The translations under genes were made by a program, and so were the position numbers. A DNA stretch of 64,000 bases from positions 766,958 to 830,957 of the forward strand of contig MBPM02000028.1 in assembly GCA_001695595.3 (NCBI GenBank). The letters are read 5' to 3'. Origin of the DNA: Plasmopara viticola (Eukaryota > Oomycota > Peronosporomycetes > Peronosporales > Peronosporaceae). Below the pieces are notes generated by a model, which was not told where the DNA came from, searched no databases, and saw only the letters and a list, made by a program, of their open reading frames with translations. Positions 20,404 to 31,983 of this stretch are shown here, piece by piece. Every line of letters begins with the position of its first letter. The first letter of the stretch is position 1.

Positions 20404-21565
20404 TTTTCGGAAAAGGTTGAGGTGACGCCCTCCTTCCAAGCGCGGGGGCTAAATGCTCGCGCGCTTCGGGCAGGTGCTCTCGGGCACCTGCAGGTCTCTA
20501 ACGAGTCTCACCCTCGACGCGACGGTCTCCAGCACCAGGCCAAACCCCCTTCCACGCTTTTAACCGCGCCAACCGCATCCGGATTGGCTCCTTTAATGTG
20601 AATTCTCTAGGTTCGAAGCGCAAGAAGCCCGAAACACTCCCCGAAGATCTCCGACGCTACCGCGTCGATATCCTTGGCCTCCGAGAAACCAAGATCTACG
20701 ATAGAGGTGAGCACCGCATTGATGACTTCCTTCTAACCCTGAAAAAAAAAAAAAAAACGAAGCCAAGACCGAAGTCACCGAAATCCGCCGCCACTGCAAC
20801 CCGCCGGGCGCCACTCGACACGCCCGATCTCGAGAAGAAACCTGGCGCCACTTAGAAGCTCGGAACACTCCTCGGCGATATTAAAGATCTATCCCGACGC
20901 AAGTCCCTGGCCACCCTCGCGCTCCACCGCCTCTGGTCCGTCTGGCTCCGCCCCACGCTCATCTCACCAAAGACCCGCATTCGATTGCACAACACCTATG
21001 TTCTCCCGATTCTGCTGTACAACTGCGCCACCTGGGCTCTTACCAAGTCAGAGCTCCACGGCCTCGAGAGTTTCCATCGCCGCCAGCTTCGCTACGCTCT
21101 TGGCTATCGCTACCCCCGACACATTTCGAATGCAAGACTCTACGACCTTTGTGATGAGCGGCCGCTGAGACTACGACTGACACAAGCTCACTGGCGCCTG
21201 TTTGGCCATGTACTTCGCCGCAATCCCGACATTCCAGCTAAACTCCAGATGCGTGCCTACTTCTTCTCCACCGCAGCAAATTGGCGCGGACGTCCCCGCA
21301 CCACGCTCCCCTCAACACTCGACCACAACCTTGTTTCCCGTGGCTCCGGCTTTCGACTCCGGATAGCACAAGACCTCGAAGTGGTACGTACCCTTGCACG
21401 AGACCGAAAGAAATGGAAGACCCTCACGACCTCGGTGCTGGCTGCACTGCCCGCCGAACGAGACCCGACGTATGCGGACACCACTCTATGCCGTGGACTA
21501 GCCAGACTGAGCCTAGCACGTGCATAACTTGGCAACGCGATAACGTAATACATTACATTACATTG
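20404..21565 (+). mobile_element. Internally deleted non-LTR (LINE-type) retrotransposon
   Basis: The insert is GC-rich against AT-rich flanks, has 11-bp target-site duplications and ends in an ATTAC-type microsatellite tail (about 21548-21564), as many LINEs do. From about 20563 it encodes the start of an apurinic-type endonuclease domain (RIRIGSFNVNSL, then VDILGLRETKI). A 16-A run at 20742-20757 follows. From 20856 to 21527 the frame resumes with the far C-terminal end of a LINE polyprotein (KLGTLLGDIKDL, VLPILLYNCATWAL, RLFGHVLRRNPDIPAKL). The whole reverse-transcriptase core is missing. Its small size with intact ends suggests a non-autonomous derivative mobilised by a full-length relative, or a deletion after insertion. 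Confidence 0.88.
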
Positions 21566-21576
21566 CCTAATTAAAT
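21566..21576. repeat. Target-site duplication, right copy
   Basis: This is the perfect partner of 20393-20403 and begins directly after the ATTAC-type tail, fixing the 3' boundary of the element. Confidence 0.85.
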
Positions 21577-22228
21577 GGGCATAGAAGAGCTGACCTAACG
21601 AGCTGTGTAGACCGAGAACAGTAAACAGTCGTTGTCAGTAGATCCCAAATCTTTTTGCACGCCTCTTCTGTACAAGGTGTACGCCAATAGCCAAAAGCGC
21701 CTAGCACCAATGCAAAATGTCATGACTGGAAATTTTCCGTCCGATAGAACAAAACCCTGTTAGCGTCTGTTGATCCACCAACTTGAGTCCACTTCAGTGC
21801 AGCAGTGCAAAGTAACATTTACTAATTTGGCTGTGAGAAAATACGAATTACAATTTGTGTTGCTGGCGGAAGCCTCTCCCCCAGAGCCAGAAAATGCTGA
21901 TCACCATTAGGCCCTACTGGTGAAGAATTAAGCCATGTGGTGGTTGTCTAGTTGATACACCTCAAGAGAAATCGGACTCTGAGAAAGAGGAACTAGCGGT
22001 GATAGACTGCTGCTGCAAACGCAAATGTACGAGCGTCTGAAAATCCATTTCAAGTCTAACGCGCTACAAATTTTGCTCGCCGGCAAAGGTTTGCAATTCA
22101 TTGTAATGTACTAAATTTGTTTTGGAAGAGCAGAAAAAAGGATCGATCGGTTATAAAGAAGGCCCTCAACGTCCCAGGGTCAGAGTACCTGGTGTGAAAT
22201 TGGGGAATTTCGGCAGCTCATATATTTT
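21577..22228. other. No feature seen
   Basis: Stops are frequent in all frames and no domain remnants, terminal repeats or RNA-gene-like structure were recognised. Confidence 0.4.
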
Positions 22229-22347
22229 CGTCCTTGACATTGACCCTAAACACGACATGAGTAAAAATGCACGAGCCCGACATTGATTGGTAGTGCAAGG
22301 CCATAAATGTCGGCCGCCAAACCCGCGCAACAGAGCTTTGATGAGTC
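22229..22347 (-). repeat. Dispersed repeat, copy 2 (minus orientation)
   Basis: Read on the minus strand it starts GACTCATCAAAGCTCTGTTG and continues GCGCGGGTTTGG, TTTATGGCCTTGC and GGGTCAATGTCAAGGACG, matching 9861-9982. The core of about 60 bp is strongly conserved and the distal half is diverged. Confidence 0.65.
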
Positions 22348-24662
22348 ATTTTTCCACTCTTGCCGCTCTTACGTATCCTTCACAAGAAAGCATGCGCTTG
22401 AGACAAGAAGATAAATGTATCAAAGGGATAATTACCTTCATGTAGGCAGACATTACGAAGTCTTTGAACGCTTAGTTGGTCTGTATTCTATTCGGCTACC
22501 AGCAGCAACTGGCAAAGACGCCAAAAATAGCGCTCTTCATGTGAGTAGTGAATTGTTACAGGTGAGTAGCATAGGCGGGGGGTAGCTTAGGACCACAATT
22601 AAATTAACAAGTGCGACCAAGATTTAGTAAAATAGCTCTGCTAGGAGATAACAAGGATGCGATAAAGAAAATATGTCTGAGTTTGACAGAGACAGGAATA
22701 ATTAACAGCTTAAGTGGTCGTGGTACCACTGCAGGTGCGCTTCGATTGGTGCTGCCGAAGGTGTCAGAGTTATCGAGCCTTAAAAAGATCGACGCTATTG
22801 ATTTCTAAGAGATATTTCTTTTAATAGATGGCGTTTTTTAGGATGGACATCTCTTTTGTGGATATACATACATTCTTCGTATCAGACGAAGATGTCTTAA
22901 ACCAGCCGTGTCCACAGCTTACATTATACTTTAGCTTACTGATTCTGAAGAGTCTCAATGATCCCGCATATCCTGTAATAAGGGAGTAGTCGGATGTGAA
23001 CGAACTTTCATAGCTATTTTTTAAATGCATGAGTTCAGGTTTCTGATCTACGCTTTTGTACCAAGAGCAAGTATGAGATGCATGCCTGACTCCGGAAATT
23101 AGTATAAGTTTCGAGATTAAGACTTAATATATCCTACTTTATTCCAAACATTTTATCTAGCTTTATTGATAAATCATCCGTAAGGTGATATCCTACAACT
23201 ACTATCTAGTGTAGGTAGTTCATTCTACTGTACATTAAGCATTGGTCATTATAACGTGTACTGTCTTTGTGTTTATTTCTCAAACACTATTTTCTATCAA
23301 AGTTCAAAGTACCTTATGAATTGTGTTACACAATACGGTCACTTATCAATTGCTTTGGGTTCGTGTAAATTTGTTATCTTTACCCTCATCAAGACATTAA
23401 ATATACAAGTCAAAGCTTACCTTTGAAATTTATTGTCAATCAGGCATCACCCTTGTGACTTGTGTCGCTTCGCAAAAAGCTCCCACAGCAATTCCACAGC
23501 TCATTTTCAGACACAAACCGGACAATTTAATTGTTCGACTGTCCTGAAGTGCATCGTCGAAATTCGTATGCGACATCGATCTTTATACATTAGTCTATTT
23601 ACATTGTTAAATCATCGGGCGTATGTACGCTGTGCCGTCGGGTAACATTTTATTTGGTCGTAGAGCACACTCGCACTATGCGCATCGGTAAACCTCTGCT
23701 CAGAATGAGCAACATTCAGGCCTAATGGTCAACTACGATCTGCCAATCTTGTCATTGGAGGATAATGAGGGTAAGTGATCTACTCGACGAGCTCGAGCGC
23801 AATTAGGGAGCGTGCAATCGTACTACTCCCCTAAACTGCCCAACCTTGCATGCGCCATGCTCACTGTGCATTGCATGCCACACTCTTTTGAGACACTAGA
23901 GTCCTCACTGCAAAGCGTTCACCCTCTGTGCTTTTCCATTTAATAAATAGATGCTTGGACCTGATAAGCCAAAACTGACCACGATGAGGCAAGAATACAT
24001 CTAGTTTAGTGTACTTTCGCGAGCAAAATAAAAGTTCGTGCCCGACAAGCCCGCTATAACCGCCCGAGTGGCTACTCCGAGTATCAGGCGTTGAAGCTTC
24101 ACCCTTGATATTTGCTCAGTTTCAGGCACGCGAAGCTAAAGAACTGAAGCATGAATCCGCAGAAATTTCCCCCTGCGGACTATTGCGTTATTAAAAGAAG
24201 TGGCCAGGGGGTGAAAAATGCTTTTCAAGCGTTTAGTCAAACGTACTCTCTACTTGCATTCCACAGATACTTTAGCAAAGTCGGTGCGTGAGTGAAAATT
24301 TTATCTAACATGTGTCCCCGCGGCTGCATATTCGTCCTTGACTGCCAACGGACTATTGCTCTGCACGCCATCGTCTCGTAAGCACTGTTTCTGCAGTGGT
24401 CACTGGAGATTTTGAGATGAACTTCGATTGTGACCCGAAGCGGTGGAAAATTTAGTCATGTAAAACACCCAGATCATTGTATGCAAAAGCATTTACGACG
24501 CCAGGTCAAATTTGTCGTAGCGGGGTCTCGAAGATCCTTATGACTTTATGGAACGAGAACATCTCGTCCACTTTAGAGAATACCAGGTTCGACCCTGCTG
24601 ACGGCTTCGCTTAAAAATACACTCCATATGTTAACCGTGCTCGCACTCTTTACTAAAGAGAA
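22348..24662. other. Long gene-free stretch, nothing recognisable
   Basis: AT-rich from about 22800 to 23450. Only short frames (22611-22808, 23433-23645) with no domain. It is likely degenerate mobile DNA, but no family could be identified. A tRNA B-box-like word at 24586 is discussed under rejected items. Confidence 0.4.
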
Positions 24663-25073
24663 TTGATGGATGATAATGTCCTTGCACCATGCGGCACATT
24701 AAGTGCTTTTAGCCTCCATGTTGTTTGTGTCCAACGTCTGGCACACGGATCTCAGGCAACAACCAACCGTAACGCTGACGACCTCGACTATATTGCCACT
24801 AAACGCACTGGTTGCCTCAGCTCCAAGACCTACAGATCCTGTCCGAGCAGAATCAGTGCGTTGTCACATAGCTTCACGAGCAATTTACTCGGCTTGGCCT
24901 TGCAAAACGAGGTTGTTTTTTTGTGCTCAGAAGTCACATTAAAACCTAGCTGGAGAAGCGCCCTCCCGTGGCTGTACCAGCGTATGACCCGGTGCCAACA
25001 CTTTCACATTTATCAAGTCCCCTGCAGAATGCAAGTAAACCACCAAAATTTGATATCAAATTTAAAAATTTAA
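24663..25073 (+). pseudogene. Possible decayed secreted-protein gene (very uncertain)
   Basis: The 136-aa frame has no domain I recognise. In an overlapping frame, a hydrophobic stretch near 24700-24740 (LLASMLFVSNVW) would make a plausible signal peptide. A polar stretch in the first frame (NADDLDYIATKR, about 24765-24800) recalls the composition just after the signal peptide in oomycete RXLR-type effectors. No RXLR or EER motif is seen in any frame, and the two stretches are out of frame with each other. I regard this as a broken remnant at best; chance is equally possible. Confidence 0.15.
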
Positions 25074-25190
25074 ATGGTTTGGCGAAATTAATAACGTTTA
25101 ACCCAACAATGATATTTACATAAAATATTTATTATATATATTACTTTGTTGTTGTATCAAATATTTTTGTTGTTTTGAAAAACACACAAA
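25045..25190. other. Strongly AT-rich patch
   Basis: This stretch is dominated by TTTAAATTT-like words, a long ATATATATTA run and two TTGTTGTT segments. It sits just before the copia debris begins and may be the spacer or edge of an old insertion. Confidence 0.5.
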
Positions 25191-25199
25191 ACTTTGATT

Positions 25200-27672
25200 G
25201 TTTCTCCGGATGAGCTAAGTGTATACGATAGGGCTCTTTCGTCTGTGACCTTAGACGGTCCAATTAGGTGCGGGCGCAATCAACTTTAATATACTGTAAT
25301 TTTTTTGTCAGAAAAGTCATCGCAGACGTAAGTTTGGTTGGCAATTCTCTCTTCAAATTCACGACGCAGGTAGCGTCATAATCCTAGGCCACCGCAAGCG
25401 TCTCATCAAGCGATCGATATCGACTTGGTTTTGTCATCTTTGAGATGTCCACTGCTTCTTTACACGACTGGTCCCGCTGATGTCGGTTGCTACCAGGCTC
25501 AAAACCCATCTCCGTTAGCGGCTGGGTTCGCTTGCTGTGAAAGCCTTGATCCTGCGCAGCTTCATCATTCTAGTTGTCGGTGGTGTTAGTCAACCATAAG
25601 TCTGTATTTTCCACTTCGACATCTTCAATGACGACTTATCTTGAGCTGCTGTAGCTGCGTCTTCCTATCTTAAAGAAGTCCTCCATAGATTGTGCGTCTC
25701 GACTGATAAGTACGCGGCAGCCTTTAATTTTCTCAAAACGATAGCTTTTTTTGTTCCGAGTGACCTAGCGAGCGTCGTTAAGCTAAGTGCATCTCTAATC
25801 TAATTTAAACGTACGCGTGACAGCCAAAAACCTTCAAGTATCTTAAAAGAATTTTTTGCCAGTCCAACTTCGGTACGGAGACATGTCACTGCTGATAGCA
25901 CGTGTCGATCGCTAGTTGTGAAGAAACGTAGCATTTGGAACGATTTCACCCCAACACGACTTTAAAACAACTCAGCGTGCTCTAACATGCAGCGATCACA
26001 CTCTACAAGCGTGTGCTTTATCGCTTCACCACTTTATTAAGCTGATACGTGTACGGAGGAGTAACATCTGCAATATGCCTCGCTCCGCACAGGTTAGAGC
26101 CATTGTCTCAGAAGAGTAATCTTCACCATTATTGCACTAAGGAGCTTTCACGTGCTTATTAGTTAAACATTCGGTTGCCGCGACACAGTAAGCTTATCGA
26201 CTACTTTGATAGCAGAAACACGATACATTTTTTCGATTAATATTACGAATTAGCGCTTGACGCCAAATGGCAGTGTCTGCATCGGACCACATACGTCGCT
26301 GTGAATGACTTTAGACACTTGCTTCACATGATGTGAATTCAGCGTTATTAATGTTACACTTGTCTGCTTCTCGAGTGCGGACCCATCACATCTACCACTG
26401 GCCTTTTGATACCATGATGATGCCGATGCCATTACCTTTTGTGACGATGATAAAAATTCCACTATGGCCAATATGGTCAAGGCAATGGTGCCAAAGGTAC
26501 GTGGTGTTCTCACGGCATACCAATGACCTTGCCATGCTGGCTTCACCCACCAAAACAGGCTTTACATACACCTCAAATTGTCTATCTTTTCACGGGCTTA
26601 AAGCTTAAAGCGAGGACCTTTTGCTTCAGCAAAGTATCCATACCGCTCGAAAGTAAACGAACAATTTTTAAAAAAAACTTCAAGTTGCGCGAGAGTCTCG
26701 ACACACCGTAGTCAGCAAACCCTCCTTTATCCCACGTAGCATCATCATCGTCATCACAACATCACCCGCTCCCGCTGCTTTCACCAAACTGTCGTCCGCG
26801 AGATAAATATCGAACGGAGGTATCTTGTTGTAGCTCTTAATGTAATCCTTTGAGGAATTCTTCTGCCGCGTCGCACTAAAGTCCACCAATCACACCCAAC
26901 TTGACTTGTCCGTACACGTTCCATCACCAACCGAGAAAAGGTAGTCACCAGTATCTTCGTCACTATGTGCAACATCTGTGCACTGCGGCCGACTTCGCTC
27001 GGTATTGTCGGAAAATCGAGCTGGTACTTGGCACTTTATTGCCATCGCTGCCAGCAGTGATACAAGTATTGACTGGCGCTTGTCGACCCTTGCATCGTCT
27101 ATTATTCGTCATCATGAACGCTTGACCTTGGTTGTGCGTGCTCCATCGACAACGCCATCTTGGTCCTTGCGCTTCAAGTTTACAAGTAGCAGTGAGACGT
27201 CACAAGCTTCTACGACAATGAATCCGACCTTGGCTTAAAGGCTTTGATTAAGACTCACTCAAACTTTAAAGAAGAGTAAAAGATGATATTTAGTGTCCGT
27301 AGCACCCACTGCATCGAGCTGTTCCGCGAGAGTCCTCATCTTGTTATTGTGCGCGAGTACATCAACACCTTCGTCTTCTTTGGCCATAGAAAATTACATC
27401 GAAGAAAATACTTGCTTGCTACTCGAGTGACCTTCCAGCCGCGACCATGAATCATGTGCTCCACGTTCATTATCGCAGGACAAATCATAGCCAGCGCCTT
27501 CCTTGACTTGCACTCGATCGTCTTTTGGTCCAGCAAAGTCGCCAGATGCTTTCACCAGACCTCGCCACTGACCACTTTACACAGGTCTCGATCCCCAAGC
27601 ATCATCAGCATCTTGGTATCGAAGTTCGTTTCATGGAACAGAGAAGGCGGGGCTTGGGATCCTATGTTCTAG
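25200..27672 (-). mobile_element. Ty1/copia fragment B (gag, protease, integrase), degenerate
   Basis: Read from right to left, several frames give copia pieces in the correct order. Gag lies at 27672-27336 (MLMMLGDRDLCKVVSGEV, then QKTIECKSRKALAMI). A gag tail (VNLKRKDQDG) lies near 27180. The protease region lies at 26960-26680 (LVDFSAT, where the active site should read DSGA, then LADDSLVKAAGAGDVVMTM). The pre-integrase region lies at about 26515-26350 (HCLDHIGHSG, CDGSALEKQ), and the integrase start follows (HSDVCGPMQT). A decayed integrase-to-RT linker continues to about 25200. Stops and frameshifts break every domain. No LTR could be identified. Confidence 0.75.
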
Positions 27673-27773
27673 CCACAAAAGTCAGCACTAGCTGATAGAA
27701 TGCAAAGTGAACGGATCAATCAGGTCCTTGTTCACAACTACTCGCTATCCCTTAGCTAATCACAGTGACTTAT

Positions 27774-28741
27774 TTACCGGGCGCAATCCTCTTCCCATTG
27801 TAGTGTAATCCTTTGAGTTTTCCTAAATTTGCGTCTAAATATGACTTTACCGTTATGGTAAATATGATCAAGTCGAAAGTGACAGAGGTACGTGTCCCCA
27901 CCGCAACATTTCGAGCTTACCATATTGTCCTCGCCCACCCTCAGTGGCGTCATACAGAGCTCAAACCTTCGACTAGCCACACATTGCTATTCTTGGCGGC
28001 TCCCACGCTGCCGCCACTAAAAAAGGTAGTCATCAATGGCATCTTCACTCTGCACGACGTGAGCTCTTTGCAGCTTTTGTTATTCCGCGTTCTCGCGAAT
28101 TCACACCAGGCACTTGGTGATCCAACTTCCCTGCTCCCCAAAGTAATGGGAGGGGCTTGTCTTAGCAGAAGCTTGCCTTCCATTGCGTCGTTCGTTGTCG
28201 CTTGTCATAAATGATTGAATTTGGCCTGGAGTGCTGCCTTCAGAGCAGCCGCCTTGTTCTTTGCGCTTCACGTCCTCATGTTGTAGCCGAGACGTCACCA
28301 GCTTCCATTTTAGGGAGTCAACTTTAGACTCGAACGCCGTGATGAAGAGCTGGTATAACTCACCAAGGCTAACAAGAAACGTGATCACCAAGTCGTCCTC
28401 GCTGACCGAAGCGTCCACCGACGAAGGAAGAGCTGGTTCGTTAAACGCCTTTTCTCGAAGTGCCCTTGTCGACGCAACCATGCATCCTGCGCATTTTTTG
28501 CTGACCGCACCAGTGGTAACTGAGAGTCCTCCACGGCAATGCAAATAATAGCCATAGCCTTTCGAAGCGTGCGCTTGTACGACCTTCTATCCAACCTCGC
28601 AAGACAGTGCTCGAACTTAATGTCACCGCTCGAGACCTCCCACAAATTGCGCTCTCCCAGCATCATTGGCATGTCGAGCTTTCTCGTATGGAAGTTCAAT
28701 CTATCGAACTTGTTGATGCGCGTGGGTGCAGCAACGTCCAT
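27774..28741 (-). mobile_element. Ty1/copia fragment A (gag, protease, pre-integrase), degenerate
   Basis: On the minus strand gag starts near 28741 (INKFDRLNFHTRKLDMPMML, then RTLRKAMAIICIAVEDSQLP). After a frameshift near 28440 it continues with the UBN2-like half (EDDLVITFLVSLGELYQL). A ruined zinc knuckle (HYFGEQGSWITKC) and protease (NVWLVEGLSS in place of WLVDSGA) follow. The last recognisable part is a pre-integrase stretch (CHFRLDHIYHNG) near 27860. It belongs to the same family as fragments B and D by gag sequence. Confidence 0.75.
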
Positions 28742-28879
28742 GGCGAGAGCTTGGTCGTTGTTAAAGAAGAGGACAGAGTGTGCGGGGCTGGGGCTCATGG
28801 CCTGAAGTTTGGCTTGAGCATTGTTTGGTAAAACGCAAATCAAATATATTTGTCGTCGCAAATGGTCGTTACCTCAAGC

Positions 28880-30007
28880 CAATTATTTATCTAAGCCAAT
28901 TACAACGACTAACCATCGAGGTGTAAACATCATAAATGTGCCGCCAATCTACGACGCCACTGTTGCTTGGTCGCTTAATTGATCAGCACCAGTACTCGGT
29001 ACAATACTGCTGATCGAGGCATCGTATCTTCAGCACCAACACCATTGGTTGCAACCTTTTTCTCATCTGCAACTAATACTTCGCCTTCACTATTCTCGTC
29101 CAAAACTTTTTACTTGGACTTGTCATGACAAACGTGATGCGTCGCACTACTGTCGATTGCTCACATTCCACAGAAGTTTTTGGTCGCCATAGCAAACGCT
29201 ACTTAATCGTGTTCGCCGGTGTAGCTACCGCCGTAGCCTTGCCACTTAATTTGTCTCGCTCCACGACCACGGGCATTTTCGTCGCATCAAGCTCCTTGAT
29301 GGTCTTCCGATCCATTGTGTGCCCACACCCGTCACCCTAACGCTCCAACGTGTGCCCCAAGTTCCCACAAAATGTAAGCTGACGAAACTCACGCTCGGTG
29401 GCGAAGGCCTTGGTCGCTTCTTCAGTATTTACCGACGTCATCTTGTTTACTTATCGTTTTATATGCTCATTCGTGATCACCCTTGCGATCACACTTCCCC
29501 GCTGCTCACCTCCAAGTTGAGAACGACGTTTTCGTAGCTCCTATGTAGGCTGCGCAACAAGCAAATCACCACCCCATTTTGGCGCCGATGCGTCTGAGCA
29601 TAGCGCTAATGTTGAAAACCTCATTGCAATAATGTACCACATTGCCTCTTCCCCTCATCTCCATGCTGAAGAGCTGTCGCTGTAAGAAGTTTCGCCTCGT
29701 CGTCTGCGATGAGCCATCGAAAGTTCTTAAGCGTGCCCACGCGGCCCATACTTCTTCGCAGTCATCCACCACGTGATGATAATCTGCGCTCATGTGTAGC
29801 AGCATCAAACCGAACGCAATGTAGCTCAGCTTGCGCGAGGATTGGCGAAGGTGGATTGGTGTCCTGGGTGGTAAAGACCCATGTCGACTTGTTCAAAAAC
29901 ACGCCACGCATGTAGCGGCTCCATGTTGAGCAGTCATCCTCATCGAATTTGTCAATATAGATCTTGGTGGCGGTATCTTGGACAGAGGCAACCGTGCTTA
30001 GGCTCAT
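28880..30007 (-). mobile_element. Ty1/copia fragment C (gag and protease), degenerate, second family
   Basis: Gag begins near 30007 on the minus strand (KIYIDKFDEDDCSTWSRYM), continues at 29808-29566 ([19 protein letters not shown], then [19 protein letters not shown]) and ends near 29450 (VITNEHIKR). Remnants of the zinc knuckle and protease tail (NGVGAED-like) reach about 28900. Its gag matches fragment F on the opposite strand rather than A, B or D, so at least two copia families are mixed here. Confidence 0.72.
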
Positions 30008-30239
30008 AAACTGTTGAACTCTTTTGAGCACTGGACGAAATGAAAAAAATGACAAATGCAAAAGAAGGATGCACTATATAGTTCAGACGACTTGCGCAGG
30101 AGAAGGAACATTCGGGAGTAAATTATTCGTGAGGTCTGCTTTAAGCTACCTAATTTATTTTGAGTCCGCACATTTATCATGTATCATAAAGATCATCATC
30201 CTATGCGTCTAACTATCGGTAAAATATTGCCGTTATTGC

Positions 30240-31545
30240 GTGGGATCGACTAAGACAGGTTTACGGCTTACCTATCAGTATAACCCACTACAATGACCAC
30301 TTATCTCACCTCGACGTCATAGATTCGACATGCTTGAGAATCTTCTTCGCAGCCCAAAACTATGCCAGCACGAACTTTAGAGTCCTCCGAAAGTCTCTTT
30401 TCTCTTGGAGTCAAAATGTGCGAAATAACCAAGCACTTTCGTGTGCTTGTCACTTGGTTTGCTTGTAAATGATCTCAAATCGTGCATGGCTGTTGAAAAC
30501 GAGAATATTTCTTGGTGTAGACCGCCGTCATTGCTGCCTAAGCCTAAAACACTTTTTCAACTTGGCATGGTGCAGCATGCTGCGGCCAATCGTAACGATT
30601 GTTCAAATGATCCACTCTGCTGTGCCTTTAATTTGATGTGCGTATGGCACCGTAGTCTGCTGCGTAATGACTTCATCTTAATAGAGGGTTTGAAGAGAAT
30701 TGGTTGCAAATTCGCGACGTCCATCGTGTTGACAAACTCGTATAAGTGGGTCTGAACCATATTTGAAAACCTCCAAAGATAGTATAAGCTCAACAATTTC
30801 TTGTGTGAATTAAAACTTTTTATGCACAAACTGGCTTCATTAACTATTAGTAAAAGATGTCTGCTGCCACTTCGCGACTCGCTCTCCATTGACCACAGAT
30901 CTCGAGAAGAAGCAGCTCAAATGTGTCTTGTCTGCACTTGTCATAGTAGCTTGGAATAGTTTTGGACCATCTTCCCGTGCTGACACCCTCAACACACTCA
31001 ATCCAGTCGACTAAATTGAAACTATACGCCCTTTTTTATCATATTTGTCGCACTAAGCTGCATGACCCCTTCACGCTTGTAGATCAGAACTATTACTCTC
31101 AACTGCTGCCATATTTGTCGGTCGTTATACCGGCGTAGCCATCAGAGATCATTCACATACTCCGTTGTAGCCATCACTTGTAGATATTTCTTGCGAGTGA
31201 CATGCAGTTTTGATCCATCAAACACCACTAGGAATTTACCATGTTTGTTAATACGCGGTATCGAAAGCAGATTTTTAGTTATACCAGTACATACATACAA
31301 CTTGTTCTTCATTTTAATCTCACGCTCGTCACCATTGGGCCAAACCACATTCTCGATAGTGGTCCCCACACCCCCACACCATTGGTAGTCATCTTGCTAC
31401 CATCAGCCACCAAAGTTTTGCCATCATTACACTCAGTCATACTTACAAATTTGGTACTGTCTTTACAAATATGGTGAGTCGCACCACTATGAATGACCCA
31501 CATACCAATCATGTCTTTCTTCGTTAAAACTCCACATATGCACAC
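30240..31545 (-). mobile_element. Ty1/copia fragment E (protease to integrase), degenerate
   Basis: Minus-strand frames give a protease with WVIHSGATHHICKDSTKF at about 31480-31430, where the catalytic Asp of DSGA is now His. The strand continues LYVCTGITKNLLSIPRINKH at about 31290, a pre-integrase Cys motif remnant (GCQHGKMVQ) near 30960, integrase remnants (SRHLLLIVNEASLCIKSF) near 30850, and an integrase tail (KHTKVLGYFAHF) near 30430. Multiple stops separate them. Confidence 0.7.
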
Positions 31546-31569
31546 GCTTCTCGATCGTGTGCCAGAGGG

Positions 31570-31940
31570 ACGAAGTGTTAAAGTACGACGCCTTGACCAG
31601 CAGCCGTTGACCGGTCAGTCACCGGTTAAGTCAGTGTGGATGGGCTGCATGCGCAAGTTGCAGTTTTGATGACGAAGAGACGGTGGAGATCCAGCACGAC
31701 AGTACTTTAAGAAAAGAGAGCAGTCTCCTGTCAAGTATCCAGTTTAGACTATACCAATGCATAGAAGGTACATGTTTTATGGATATCCAGTTAGAAATAT
31801 AGAAGAATTTTTGGCAGAATTTTCTAGAAAAACAACGATAGGCTCGAAGGTAGCACCGCTAACTAAGGACTTTTATAATGTACATACTTTGCATTTTGCT
31901 ACCTAGTGCTTGCTTCGACCTTTCACCTAGTTATAAGCCC
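31570..31940 (+). other. Candidate 5' LTR/leader of copia fragment D
   Basis: Non-coding stretch just upstream of fragment D. It starts near a TGTTAAAGTACGAC word (about 31577) and ends with TTATAAGCCC at 31931-31940, which resembles TTATGAGCCC in the same position before fragment F (33750-33759). The shared word could be a primer-binding site. I could not find a second copy of the stretch to prove an LTR. Confidence 0.25.
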
Positions 31941-31983
31941 AAGACTCACAGCCTCTGATCCCGAATACGACCTTGCCTTCATA

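Noticed and set aside
24586..24596. tRNA B-box-like word GGTTCGACCCT
   Set aside because: No matching A-box at the right distance and no cloverleaf or acceptor stem could be drawn around it.
24702..24942. A true RXLR effector
   Set aside because: No RXLR or EER motif in any frame and the leader-like part is out of frame with the rest.
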